Source: an uncultured Pseudomonadota bacterium
Lineage (GTDB): Bacteria; Pseudomonadota; Gammaproteobacteria; Burkholderiales; Burkholderiaceae
Assembly: GCA_946480245.1 (NCBI GenBank)
Contig: CAMLIZ010000011.1
Location: forward strand, 1-46,642
Length of the DNA stretch: 46,642 nucleotides
Reading direction: 5' to 3'
Position numbers and translations under genes: made by a program. This document shows, in pieces, positions 38,551 through 46,558 of this stretch (positions are counted from its first letter, which is position 1; the number at the start of each line of letters is the position of its first letter). Below the pieces are notes generated by a model. The model did no database searches. It was not told the DNA's origin and saw only the letters and a program-made list of their open reading frames with translations.

Positions 38551-39198
38551 ATGACCGAGAAGACCATCAACATGACCGCCGCCACCTTGGGCCGCGACCT
38601 CCTGCAGGCGCTGGTCCAGGAGGTGCGCCTGCTGGTGGCGCATGCCGATGATCACCTGGACGGCATGGACGACGTGCGCGGCGAGCCCGACCAGCGCGCG
38701 ATGGACCTGGGCCACGAGTACGACCCGAACAGCGACGGCAAGGGCATGGATGACAGCAACGTCGTCGATGCCGAATTCAAGGTGCTGGGCAACGAGCCGA
38801 CGCAGGAGCAGCTCGACGCCGCCTACCAAGCCGGCCGGAAGTCCGCCGAGAACGGCGAGCCGAAGGACGCTGCGCCGGTCGATCGGCACGAGCTCGTCGC
38901 GCGCTGGACGCAGGGCTGGCACGACTGGCACGACGAGAACGACAACCCGAGCGCCGCGACCGGTGACGGCGGCGCAGCGCCCGATGGCGAGCCACAGGAT
39001 GAGCTGTACGACCAAGCGGTGCAGCTGGTGGTCCGCTCCCGCCGCGCGTCGATCAGCAGCATCCAGCGCCATCTGCGCATCGGCTACAACCGCGCGGCTC
39101 GGCTGCTGGAGCAGATGGAGGCCGAGGGCATCGTCAGCGCGATGGCGCCGGACGGCTCCCGCAAGGTGCTGCGCAACGATGAGGAGGCCACGGCATGA
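38551..39198 (+). CDS. FtsK-gamma-like DNA-binding protein with RMF-like segment
   Basis: A 215-residue protein with three parts. Residues 1-70 are acidic and helical. Residues 80-135 ([23 protein letters not shown]...[21 protein letters not shown]) resemble the ribosome modulation factor family of phage accessory proteins. Residues 150-208 ([46 protein letters not shown]) are a clear winged-helix FtsK gamma domain, which in FtsK reads the KOPS sequence. There is no motor domain. It sits between recT and the SMC-like ATPase, so a DNA-reading role in phage recombination is likely. Confidence 0.75.
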   Translation: MTEKTINMTAATLGRDLLQALVQEVRLLVAHADDHLDGMDDVRGEPDQRAMDLGHEYDPNSDGKGMDDSNVVDAEFKVLGNEPTQEQLDAAYQAGRKSAENGEPKDAAPVDRHELVARWTQGWHDWHDENDNPSAATGDGGAAPDGEPQDELYDQAVQLVVRSRRASISSIQRHLRIGYNRAARLLEQMEAEGIVSAMAPDGSRKVLRNDEEATA

Positions 39199-40988
39199 AG
39201 CTGGCCGGCATCCACATCGAGAACTTCCTGGGCGTGCGCGCGGTGAACGTCTCGCTGCACAAGCGCGTGAACCTCTTCGCCGGCCGCAACGGCGCCGGCA
39301 AGTCGTCGATCCAGGAAGCGGTGCGCATGGCGCTCACCGCCGAGCCGGTGCGCGTCGAGCTGAAGAAGGAGTACGGCGCGCTGGTCGCGGACGGCGCCGA
39401 GCACGGCTTCGCCGACGTGGCGCTGGAGGATGGCCACGCCGCCATCACCCTGCCTCAGGGCAAGCAGACCAGCAGCCACACCGTGGCGCCTGCCCTGCCC
39501 TACGTGCTGGACGCGCAGCGCTTCGCGCGGCTGCCCGCGGCCGAGCGGCGCTCGTTCCTGTTCGGGCTGATGGGCCTGAAGACCGACGGCGCGGCCGTGA
39601 AGCAGCGCCTGCTGGACCGCGGCTGCGACGCCGCGAAGGTCGAGCGCGTGGTGCCGCTGCTGCGCGCCGGCTTCGAGACCGCGTGCAAGGAAGCCAAGGC
39701 GAAGGCCACTGAGGCCAAGGGCGCCTGGCGCGCGGTCACCGGCGAAACCTACGGCAGCGAGAAGGCGAAGACCTGGCGCGCCGAGGCGCCGGTCGCCGAC
39801 GCCGAGTTGGCGCGCCGCCTGGCCACCGAGCTGGACCACTGCAGCATCGCGCTGGAGCAGTGGCAGCAGGAGATCGGCAAGCTGCAGGCCGAGCAGCAGC
39901 GCCGGGCTGCGCTGAGCGCGAAGCTGGTGCCGCTGCAGGAGCGCGCCGCGAAGATCGCGCGGATCTCGGCCAAGCTCGGCGCCGACGAGGAGCAACTGGC
40001 CCAGTGGGAGGCCGATCTTGTGAAGACCGCGGCCGCCGCCGGCGCTGGCCCGCGAGTCGGGCTGGTCCACGATCTGGCCGCCTGCCTCTCAACGCTGCTG
40101 CGCTGTGTCGGCAACGAGGACGATGAAGGCCTCTTCGGACACGCGCCGGAGGTGGAGCGCTCGCGCGCTGCGATCGCGGCCTACGAGCGCGAGCACGGGC
40201 CGCTGAACGCCACCGGCGGCGACGAGAAGGCGCGGGCCCGGTTGCCCAACATCCAGCGCAGCCGAGACCTCCTGGCCAGCTCGGTCGCCAACGACAAGCG
40301 CGACCTCGAGGCGGCGCGCGCGGCGCTGGCCGAGGTGAAGGCCATCGAGCAGGAGCTGGCGGCCGAGTTCAATGCGGCCGGCCTGGACGAAGCACGGGCC
40401 CAGGCCGAGAAGCTGAAGGTGCAGCGCGCGGACCTGGTGCGCCAGCTCGACGCGCAGAAGGCGCTGAAGCAGCAGGCCGACAGCGCCGAGCGCAAGACCA
40501 AGGAAGCCGCGGCGCACGCGGCCGACGTGGCGGCCTGGGACGCGATCGGCGAGGCGCTGGCGCCCGGCGGCATCCCGGGCGAGATCCTGGCCGAGGCACT
40601 GGACCCGATCAACGAGCGGCTGATGCAGGCCTCGCTGGACACGGAATGGCCGCGCGTCGGCGTGGAGTCCGACATCAGCGTCACCGCCGGCGGCCGGCCC
40701 TACGCGCTGCTCAGCGAGTCCGAGAAGTGGCGCGCCGACGCGATGCTGGCCGAGGCGATCGCGCACCTGTCGGGCCTGAAGCTGCTGGTGCTGGACCGCT
40801 TCGACGTGCTCGACATGAAGGGCCGCGAGGACCTGCTGGCATGGCTCGACATCCTGGCCAGCGACGGCGAGATCGATACCGCCCTCATCTTCGGCACGCT
40901 CAAGGCGCTGCCCCCGCAACTGCCCGAGACCATCGCCGCCCACTGGGTCGAAAACGGCGTGGTGGGCCAACTCAAGGAAGCCGCATGA
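39195..40988 (+). CDS. SMC/RecF-like ATPase
   Basis: A 597-residue ABC-type ATPase. Walker A is GRNGAGKS at 30-37 in an N-terminal [38 protein letters not shown] pattern. A Walker B-like [11 protein letters not shown] lies near 530-540, with [23 protein letters not shown] as its signature region. The middle (about 200-450) is a helical region rich in Gln/Glu/Lys/Ala, typical coiled-coil. Phage versions take part in end-processing or SSB-coated DNA handling. It follows the FtsK-gamma-like gene and overlaps the exonuclease gene that it may serve. Confidence 0.8.
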   Translation: MKLAGIHIENFLGVRAVNVSLHKRVNLFAGRNGAGKSSIQEAVRMALTAEPVRVELKKEYGALVADGAEHGFADVALEDGHAAITLPQGKQTSSHTVAPALPYVLDAQRFARLPAAERRSFLFGLMGLKTDGAAVKQRLLDRGCDAAKVERVVPLLRAGFETACKEAKAKATEAKGAWRAVTGETYGSEKAKTWRAEAPVADAELARRLATELDHCSIALEQWQQEIGKLQAEQQRRAALSAKLVPLQERAAKIARISAKLGADEEQLAQWEADLVKTAAAAGAGPRVGLVHDLAACLSTLLRCVGNEDDEGLFGHAPEVERSRAAIAAYEREHGPLNATGGDEKARARLPNIQRSRDLLASSVANDKRDLEAARAALAEVKAIEQELAAEFNAAGLDEARAQAEKLKVQRADLVRQLDAQKALKQQADSAERKTKEAAAHAADVAAWDAIGEALAPGGIPGEILAEALDPINERLMQASLDTEWPRVGVESDISVTAGGRPYALLSESEKWRADAMLAEAIAHLSGLKLLVLDRFDVLDMKGREDLLAWLDILASDGEIDTALIFGTLKALPPQLPETIAAHWVENGVVGQLKEAA

Positions 40989-41593
40989 ACACCGCCCTCT
41001 TCTACGATACCGAAACCACTGGCCTGCCGCTTTTCAACGAGCCGAGCGAGGATCCGCGACAGCCGCACATCGTGCAGCTCGGCGCTTGCCTGGTGGACCT
41101 GGACAGCCGCAAGACGCTGGCAACGCTCGACGTCATCGTAAAGCCTGCGGGCTGGGTGATCCCTGACGACATCGCGGCAATCCATGGCATCACCACCGAA
41201 CACGCGACGCGTGTGGGCGTGCCGGAGGAGCTGGCTGTCGAGCTTCTGATGGAGCTGGCACGAGGTCAGCTGCGGATCGCGCACAACGAGAGCTTCGATC
41301 AACGCATCGTGCGCATCGCCTGCAAGCGCTACTTCGACGAGTCCACGGTCGAGGAGTGGAAGGCCGGCACCGCGAAGTGCACCGCCTCGCTGGCGACGCC
41401 AATCATGAAGCTGCCGCCTACGGAGCGCATGCTGGCCGCTGGTCGCCGCCACCCGAAGACGCCCAATCTCGGCGAGGCATACCGCTTCTTCACCGGCCGC
41501 GAGCTCGAAGGCGCACACAGCGCGCTCGTCGACGTGCGCGCCTGTCGTGACGTGTTCTTTGCCATCACCGATGGTGTTCGGGAGGCCGCGTGA
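40985..41593 (+). CDS. DnaQ-like 3'-5' exonuclease (DEDDh)
   Basis: A 202-residue exonuclease with the DEDDh set: Asp8-Thr-Glu10 in FYDTETTGL, Asp in HNESFDQRI at about 104-105, and His/Asp in AHSALVDVRA at about 176-185. This is the proofreading-type fold. The start overlaps the ATPase stop (ATGA). With the preceding ATPase it may form an end-processing pair. Confidence 0.85.
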   Translation: MNTALFYDTETTGLPLFNEPSEDPRQPHIVQLGACLVDLDSRKTLATLDVIVKPAGWVIPDDIAAIHGITTEHATRVGVPEELAVELLMELARGQLRIAHNESFDQRIVRIACKRYFDESTVEEWKAGTAKCTASLATPIMKLPPTERMLAAGRRHPKTPNLGEAYRFFTGRELEGAHSALVDVRACRDVFFAITDGVREAA

Positions 41594-42198
41594 TGCGCGT
41601 CTACCTCAGCGGCCCGATGTCGGGCCTTTCCGAGAGCAACTTCCCGGCGTTCCACCAGTGGGCGGCACACCTGCGCGAGCAGGGCCACGAAGTCGTCAAT
41701 CCAGCCGAACTGCAGTACCCCGGCACGTGGGAACTGTGCCTACGCAACGACCTGCGCGAGCTGTGCACCTGCGACGCGATCGCGCTGATGCCGGGCTGGG
41801 AGAGCAGCAGGGGGGCGAACCTCGAGCTTCACGTCGCGCACCGGCTCGGCCTGCGCGTGATCCACCTGCCGCTGCAGTTCGACCTGGTGTCGCACCTGCG
41901 CCGGCAGATGGCCTTCAGCGAGCGCACCTTCGGCCCCGGCCGGCGCGTCGAAGGCGTCACCGACCACATCGCCAAGGAACTGCAGGAGGTGCGCGAGAGC
42001 GGCGGCGCACTGGCCGAGTGGGTCGACGTGATCATCCTCGGCCTCGACGGTGCTTGGCGCAGCGGCGCGACGCCCGAGCAGATCGTCGCCGCAATCGAAG
42101 CCAAGCAGACCAAGAACGAGGGTCGCAAATGGCCGGACTGGCGCGCCGCCGCCCCCGGCAAGGCCATCGAGCACATGCGGGACACGGAGGCGGCATGA
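41593..42198 (+). CDS. DUF4406-DUF550 fusion (nucleotide metabolism)
   Basis: A 201-residue two-domain protein. The N-terminus (MRVYLSGPMSGLSESNFPAFHQWAAHLREQGHEVVNPAEL) is the DUF4406 domain, related to nucleoside deoxyribosyltransferases. The C-terminus (FSERTFGPGRRVEGVTDHIAKELQEVRES...WVDVIILGLDGAWRSGATPEQIVAAIEAKQTKNEGRKWPDW) is DUF550, the dATP/dGTP pyrophosphohydrolase type with the MazG-like E..E..D motif. It may adjust the deoxynucleotide pool during replication. ATG 41593 shares a base with the previous stop. Confidence 0.8.
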   Translation: MRVYLSGPMSGLSESNFPAFHQWAAHLREQGHEVVNPAELQYPGTWELCLRNDLRELCTCDAIALMPGWESSRGANLELHVAHRLGLRVIHLPLQFDLVSHLRRQMAFSERTFGPGRRVEGVTDHIAKELQEVRESGGALAEWVDVIILGLDGAWRSGATPEQIVAAIEAKQTKNEGRKWPDWRAAAPGKAIEHMRDTEAA

Positions 42199-42389
42199 CG
42201 ATCGTCCCCATCGAGAAGATTCGCCGCGCCGTGATCGCTGCAGTGCACGGTGGCGCTGACCTGGCAACGGCTGTACATGCAGCCGCGGTTCAGTTCGGCC
42301 TCACTCCCGAGGCAGTGGTCGAGGCGCTTGAGCGCGAAGACCAAGCCGCCCGATCTCACATCACCAATTCACCACAGGAGCAAAGATGA
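42195..42389 (+). CDS. Small helical protein before the DGR (64 aa)
   Basis: A 64-residue protein (MTIVPIEKIRRAVIAAVHGGADLATAVHAAAVQFGLTPEAVVEALER...) with a helix-turn-helix-like arrangement of two helices. Its start overlaps the previous stop and its own stop overlaps the first DGR target. No family recognised. Confidence 0.6.
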   Translation: MTIVPIEKIRRAVIAAVHGGADLATAVHAAAVQFGLTPEAVVEALEREDQAARSHITNSPQEQR

Positions 42390-43003
42390 ACGCTCAGATC
42401 GAACAGCGGCTTGCCGCGCTTACCAGCCTGCAGCCCGGCACGCCCGTCGAAGGCGGCTTCTTCGCCGGCTACATCACGATGCCAGACGGCGTCTATGGCA
42501 TCGCCGTCGCGCCCAAGGCGACCGGAGAGATCAAGGGCCGCTGGCTGCCGACGTGGAAGGACGTGCCGGCTGCCCGCAGCTGCTTCGACTGCCGCGCCAA
42601 CACCCTCGCCATGGCCGAGGCCGGCAGCGAGCTCGCGCAACGCATCCTCGCGCTTGACATCAACGGCTGCAAGGACTGGGCCCTGCCGAGCCGCGATGTG
42701 CTGGAGGTGATCTACCGCAACCTGAAGCCCACGGCCGACAGCAACAGCTGCAGCTATCGCGACGGAGACAACCCGAGTTCCGTGCCGGTCGGCTATCCCT
42801 ACACCGAAGAGGCTCCGGCGCAGACGGCGGCCGAGGTCTTCAGGGCTGGCGGCTCAGAAGCGTTCGAGCCGCGTTGGTACTGGACCAGCACGCAGTACTC
42901 CGTCGACTCTGCCTGGATCCAGGACTTCAGCGGCGGCGGCCAGCACTACGACGACAAGCACGACGAGTTCCTCGCACGAGCCGTCCGCAGATTCAAGGCT
43001 TAG
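42386..43003 (+). CDS. DGR target protein 1 (variable C-type-lectin/DUF1566-like end)
   Basis: A 205-residue protein whose last 33 codons lie in variable repeat VR1. The N-terminal 60 residues (GGFFAGYITMPDGVYGIAVAPK...) look beta-rich. The middle has NTLAMAEAGSELAQRILALDINGCKDWALPSRDVLEVIYRNLKP, typical of DUF1566-like lectin folds. The end WYWTSTQYSVDSAWIQDFSGGG...FLARAVRRF is the DGR ligand-binding surface. There is no signal peptide or transmembrane helix. The ATG is supported by AGGAG 5 bases upstream. Second target at 43041-43493. Confidence 0.85.
   Translation: MNAQIEQRLAALTSLQPGTPVEGGFFAGYITMPDGVYGIAVAPKATGEIKGRWLPTWKDVPAARSCFDCRANTLAMAEAGSELAQRILALDINGCKDWALPSRDVLEVIYRNLKPTADSNSCSYRDGDNPSSVPVGYPYTEEAPAQTAAEVFRAGGSEAFEPRWYWTSTQYSVDSAWIQDFSGGGQHYDDKHDEFLARAVRRFKA
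42890..42989 (+). repeat. Variable repeat 1 (VR1) of the DGR
   Basis: A 100-bp copy of the template at 44050-44149. It differs at 12 positions, every one an A in the template (changed to G 8 times, C 3 times, T once). The 5' edge is clear because upstream bases fall out of register. The 3' edge is CCGTCCGCA, after which VR reads G-ATT and the template reads C-GTT. The coded peptide is TQYSVDSAWIQDFSGGGQHY and on to FLARAVR. Confidence 0.9.
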
Positions 43004-43040
43004 TCCTTCAGTTCTTTTCCAACCACCACCAGGAGAGCAG

Positions 43041-43493
43041 ATGAGCGAAATCACGCTGCAGCAGATCGAGGAGCAGCACAGCAAGCTGACCACGATGATC
43101 GCTGCGTTCAAGGCCCAGGCAGCCACCGAGATCTCGATCCCCGCCGGGACCATCAAGCTCCGCGATGGCGAGCGCTATGCCGGCATCGTCATCGAGAACG
43201 GCAAGCCTTCTCACCACCTGATCCTGCTGCCGGCCAAGCCCACCGGCCGCCTCGACTGGAAAGAGGCCATGGCCTGGGCTGAAGACGTAGACGGCGCGCT
43301 GCCGTCGCGATTCGAGGCAGCCCTGCTCTACGCGAATCTGCGCGACGAGTTCGACCAGAGCGCATACCACTGGACCAGCACGCAGTTCTCCGGCGACTAT
43401 GCCTGGATCCAGTACTTCGGCTGCGGCAACCAGGACTACGACGGCAAGAGCGGCGAGTTCCTCGCACGAGCCGTCCGCAGATTGACCATTTGA
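43041..43493 (+). CDS. DGR target protein 2 (variable C-type-lectin/DUF1566-like end)
   Basis: A 150-residue protein ending in VR2. The N-terminus (MSEITLQQIEEQHSKLTTMIAAFKAQ) is a predicted coiled coil, followed by beta-type ISIPAGTIKLRDGERYAGIVIENGKPSHHLILLPAKPTG. Then comes WKEAMAWAEDVDGALPSRFEAALLYANLRDEF, a DUF1566/lectin core. VR2 gives HWTSTQFSGDYAWIQYFGCGNQDY and then FLARAVRR. It shares no obvious N-terminal similarity with target 1, so two scaffolds display the same variable surface. AGGAGA stands 6 bases before the ATG. Confidence 0.85.
   Translation: MSEITLQQIEEQHSKLTTMIAAFKAQAATEISIPAGTIKLRDGERYAGIVIENGKPSHHLILLPAKPTGRLDWKEAMAWAEDVDGALPSRFEAALLYANLRDEFDQSAYHWTSTQFSGDYAWIQYFGCGNQDYDGKSGEFLARAVRRLTI
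43380..43479 (+). repeat. Variable repeat 2 (VR2) of the DGR
   Basis: A 100-bp copy of the template at 44050-44149 with 13 differences, all at template adenines (10 to G, 3 to T). Eight of these positions also differ in VR1, five are unique to VR2, and four are unique to VR1. The 10 bases upstream, TGGACCAGCA, are identical in VR1 and VR2 but not in the template, so they lie outside the exchanged segment. The 3' edge is the same as in VR1 (CAG-ATT). Confidence 0.9.
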
Positions 43494-43511
43494 TCCTTTG
43501 ATTCTTCAGCC

Positions 43512-43877
43512 ATGGCGCTGCACCACGACCTCCCGATCTACCGCACCGGCTCCGCGCTGCTCTCGCTCGCGCTGGACGTGCAGACGCAGATGCCGCGCGC
43601 GTTCAAGCGCTCGATCGGCCAGCGGATCCACGATCACTGCATCGAGATGTTGGACGCGATGGCCATGGCGAACGCCAGCCAGCGCGGCGATCGTCAGCGG
43701 TACATCGAGGAGCTGCTCAAGCTGCAGCGCACCGTCACCGTCTTGCTACGCGTGTCGTTCGACCGACGCATGGTCTCGCCGAAGCTGTGGGCACAAGCCA
43801 CGCAGTTGCTGGAGAGCATCGGCAGGCAGGGCGGCGGCTGGCTGAAGTCCGCACGCGAAAGGGCGCCTGCAGCATGA
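43512..43877 (+). CDS. avd: Avd, DGR accessory protein (four-helix bundle)
   Basis: A 121-residue protein of the 23S rRNA-IVP/Avd four-helix family. It has the pattern LPIYRTGSALLSLALDVQTQMPRAFKRSIGQRIHDHCIEML, LLKLQRTVTVLLRVSFDRRM, LLESIGRQGGGWLKSARER. The usual Avd length is about 120-130 residues. Avd pentamers bind the reverse transcriptase and the template RNA and are needed for mutagenic cDNA synthesis. It lies between the targets and the template/RT, and its stop overlaps an in-frame ATG for the RT frame at 43874. Confidence 0.85.
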   Translation: MALHHDLPIYRTGSALLSLALDVQTQMPRAFKRSIGQRIHDHCIEMLDAMAMANASQRGDRQRYIEELLKLQRTVTVLLRVSFDRRMVSPKLWAQATQLLESIGRQGGGWLKSARERAPAA

Positions 43878-44049
43878 AGGTCACGGCCTGCCATGCCCGT
43901 GCGCAACTTGAATCTGGTTGTGCCGCTGCCCCACAAGGGCACCGCCATGCGCACCACGGGAACCGCCCGACTGGTTCGGGTCTGCCCGGCGCAGTTTCCC
44001 CGCTGATCGGCGCAGGCCTTCGGCGGGGCGACGTCGATAGCACGACACG

Positions 44050-44149
44050 ACGCAGTACTCCGACGACTATGCCTGGATCCAGAACTTCAACAACGGCAAC
44101 CAGAACTACAACGACAAGAACAACGAGTTCCTCGCACGAGCCGTCCGCA
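44050..44149 (+). repeat. Template repeat (TR) of the DGR
   Basis: The 100-bp template that yields VR1 and VR2. It holds 33 adenines. The target-frame peptide would be TQYSDDYAWIQNFNNGNQNY... with eight AAC Asn codons, the hallmark design because AAC can mutate to many residues. The 284-base gap between avd and the conserved RT region (43878-44161) contains it. The TR is not followed by a target gene stop but runs directly into the RT frame. A 37-residue frame at 43893-44006 is not supported. Confidence 0.9.
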
Positions 44150-45247
44150 CGTTCAGCTTCCGCGTGCACCTTCGAGGCGCTGGTCAGCGCCTATCTAGAC
44201 TGCCGGCGCCACAAGAGCAACACCGACAGCGTACAGGTATTCGAACGCCACCTCGAGCGCAACCTCTGCGATCTCTTCGACGAACTGAAGGCCGGCACCT
44301 ACCGGCCCGGCCGCAGCATCTGCTTCGTCATCACCCACCCGAAGCCGCGCGAGGTGTGGGCCGCCGATTTTCGGGACCGCGTGGTCCACCACCTGCTGTA
44401 CAACCATATCGCGCCGCGGTTCCTTGCCAGCTTCGTCACCGACAGCTGCGCCTGCATCCCGGGGCGCGGCACGCTGTACGCCGCCAAGCGCCTTGAGCAC
44501 CAGGTGCGCAGCATCACGCAGAACTGGTCGCGGCCAGCACACTACCTGAAGTGCGACCTCGCCAACTTCTTCGTGTCGATCGACAAGCGCGTGCTTGGCG
44601 ATCAACTGCACGCGCGCATCGATGAGCCCTGGTGGCACTGCCTGACTGACACGGTGCTGTGGCACGACCCGCGCGGCGACGTGGAGGTGCGCTGCCCGCG
44701 CCACCTGCTCGCGCTGGTGCCACCCCACAAGAGCCTGTTCAACGCGCCCGCCCACTGCGGCCTGCCGATCGGCAATCTGTCGTCACAGTTCTTTGCCAAT
44801 GTCTACCTCGACGCGCTGGACCAGTTCGTGAAGCATCGCCTGCGTGCGCCGCACTACGTCCGCTATGTCGATGACTTCGTGCTGCTGCACGCATCTCCCC
44901 AGTGGCTCAATGCCGCCCTGGCCAGCATCGACGCCTTCCTTCCGTCGCGGCTCGGCGCGCGACTGAACCCGGCCAAGACGATCCTTCAGCCGGTGGATCG
45001 CGGCGTCGACTTCGTCGGCCAGGTCGTGCTGCCATGGAGACGCATCACGCGGCCGCGCACCGTGCGCACCGGCCTCGCGCGCGTGGAACGCACGCTCGAT
45101 GCCGATTTGCCTCGCACCGCGAACAGCTACTTCGGCCTGCTGCGGCAGGCATCGCACAGCCATCACGACCGGACACGTCTGGCGAACCTGCTGCGGCAGC
45201 GCGGGCGCGCGGTGAAGGCTGACCTCACCAAGATCTACGGGGCATGA
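44069..45247 (+). CDS. DGR reverse transcriptase
   Basis: A 392-residue group II/retron-like reverse transcriptase with DGR hallmarks. Motif 1 region: GTYRPGRSICFVITHPKPREVWAADFRDRVVHHLLYN. The IGNLSSQ motif (44768-44788) is the DGR form of motif 4. The catalytic YVDD is at 44864-44875 (RYVDDFVLL). The C-terminal thumb includes RLGARLNPAKTILQPVDRGVDFVGQVVLPW. The conserved region begins at 44165 (TFEALVSAYLDCRR). The start is unresolved: ATG 44069 lies inside the template, and an in-frame ATG at 43874 overlaps the avd stop, giving 457 residues. The RT copies the TR RNA into A-mutagenised cDNA. Confidence 0.9.
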   Translation: MPGSRTSTTATRTTTTRTTSSSHEPSARSASACTFEALVSAYLDCRRHKSNTDSVQVFERHLERNLCDLFDELKAGTYRPGRSICFVITHPKPREVWAADFRDRVVHHLLYNHIAPRFLASFVTDSCACIPGRGTLYAAKRLEHQVRSITQNWSRPAHYLKCDLANFFVSIDKRVLGDQLHARIDEPWWHCLTDTVLWHDPRGDVEVRCPRHLLALVPPHKSLFNAPAHCGLPIGNLSSQFFANVYLDALDQFVKHRLRAPHYVRYVDDFVLLHASPQWLNAALASIDAFLPSRLGARLNPAKTILQPVDRGVDFVGQVVLPWRRITRPRTVRTGLARVERTLDADLPRTANSYFGLLRQASHSHHDRTRLANLLRQRGRAVKADLTKIYGA

Positions 45248-45468
45248 TGGAAGCGATCGCAACCCTGCCGCCCTACCTCACCGATGCCGAGGTCGACGAG
45301 ATCTGCGCCGGCCTGAAGCAGAACGCGGCCAAAGTGCGCTACCTTCGCGACGTGCTGCGGCTGCCCGTTGAGCGCAAGCCCAATGGCCGGCCGCTGGTGC
45401 GCCGCACCGACCTGGCCAGGGCCCAAAACACCCGCCAGGGCGGCCCGAAGTGGAGCAAGCCGATATGA
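45244..45468 (+). CDS. DUF4224 family protein next to integrase
   Basis: A 74-residue protein (MEAIATLPPYLTDAEVDEICAGLKQNAAKVRYLRDVLRLPVERKPNGRPLVRRTDLA...) matching the DUF4224 pattern, with LTxxEvxxicxglkqxaakvryLrx. DUF4224 genes typically lie directly upstream of phage integrase genes; the role is likely regulatory or as excisionase-like partner (inference). ATG 45244 overlaps the RT stop (ATGA), and its own stop overlaps the integrase ATG. Confidence 0.8.
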   Translation: MMEAIATLPPYLTDAEVDEICAGLKQNAAKVRYLRDVLRLPVERKPNGRPLVRRTDLARAQNTRQGGPKWSKPI

Positions 45469-46502
45469 ACCGCCCGCGCGATCGCAAGAGTGCCGCCGGC
45501 CTGCTGCCGCGCATGGAGGCGCGGCTCTGGAAGGACGGCAAGACGATCACCTACCGCTACCACCCGGTGGGCGCCAAGCCGATCAACCTCGGCACCGACA
45601 AGATCGAGGCGATGCGCCGCGTGTTGGAGCTGAACGGCGACATCGACGACAGCGGCACCATCCGGCGTCTGTGGGGCCAGTACAAGGCCTCACCGGAATG
45701 GAAGGCCCTGAAGGACCGCACGCAGGCCGACTACGAGGCCTACAGCGAGCCGCTGCTGCAGGTGTTCGGCGACGAGCCCGCGGCCAGCATCACCGCGCCT
45801 GACGTGGCGCGCTACCTGCGCGTGGAGCGTGCCGAGGCGCCGGTGCGCGCGAACCGCGAGATCGCCCTGCTGGGCAACCTGATCGCGCTGGCGATCGAGC
45901 GCGGAGAGGCGACCGCGAATCCGTGCCGCGGCGGCCAGGTGAAGCGGAACAAGGAGCGGCCGCGCACGGTCGCGCCGACGCCGGACGAGATCGCCGCGCT
46001 GGTGAAGCACGCCGAGGCCAAGGGCGGCCAGTGGCGCGTGATCACGATGGCCGCGGAGTTCGCAGCGCTCGCAGGCAGCCGACAGGCCGAGTTCCTTTCG
46101 CTCGGCTGGGCGCAGTTCGGGACCGACGAGGTGCGCCTGCGCCGCGCCAAGCAGCGCAAGGGGGTGGAGAAGGTGGAGGCGGTGAAGGTGAGCTCGGCAT
46201 TGCTTGAGCTGCGCGGCCGGCTTCAGGCGATCGCGCGTGACCCGAAGGTCGGCACCGTCTTCCCGAACCGCCACGGCAACCCATACACCGCGGCCGGCTT
46301 CGCGGCCATGTGGGGCAAGCTGATGCGCGAAGCGATCGCCGAGAAGGTGATCACCAGGCGCTTCACCTTCCACGACTTGCGGGCCTACTACACCACCGCG
46401 CACAAGGAGCGCGAGGGCGCGCTGCCCGACCTGCATGCGTCGCCAACGACCACGGCCAAGGTGTACGAGCGGTCAGGCGTGGCCCGGCGCAAAGCGCTGT
46501 GA
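45465..46502 (+). CDS. int: Tyrosine recombinase integrase
   Basis: A 345-residue integrase. The N-terminal arm-binding region (about 1-60), with ITYRYHPVGAKPINLGTDKIEAMRRVLEL, and the core-binding helical domain (about 65-160) are followed by the catalytic domain. Its Arg206 is in AALAGSRQAEFLSLGW, His303-x-x-Arg306 in FTFHDLRAYYTT and nucleophile Tyr334 in TTTAKVYERSG. The spacing fits the family. It overlaps the DUF4224 stop (ATGA) and ends 91 bases from the tRNA-Lys 3' end. It would insert phage DNA into the tRNA gene. Confidence 0.93.
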   Translation: MNRPRDRKSAAGLLPRMEARLWKDGKTITYRYHPVGAKPINLGTDKIEAMRRVLELNGDIDDSGTIRRLWGQYKASPEWKALKDRTQADYEAYSEPLLQVFGDEPAASITAPDVARYLRVERAEAPVRANREIALLGNLIALAIERGEATANPCRGGQVKRNKERPRTVAPTPDEIAALVKHAEAKGGQWRVITMAAEFAALAGSRQAEFLSLGWAQFGTDEVRLRRAKQRKGVEKVEAVKVSSALLELRGRLQAIARDPKVGTVFPNRHGNPYTAAGFAAMWGKLMREAIAEKVITRRFTFHDLRAYYTTAHKEREGALPDLHASPTTTAKVYERSGVARRKAL

Positions 46503-46558
46503 TATTCCCACGGTGGGAATTTCGCGCCTTTCGAGCACTGGCCGGCCATACAGTAAGA

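Noticed and set aside
43893..44006. A 37-codon frame (MPVRNLNLVV...) between avd and the template repeat
   Set aside because: No ribosome-binding site, overlaps the RT frame, no recognisable domain; may be leader sequence of the template RNA.
44164..44496. A 110-codon frame starting in the RT region (MHLRGAGQRLS...)
   Set aside because: It is a +2 shadow of the reverse transcriptase, and the RT frame carries the conserved motifs.
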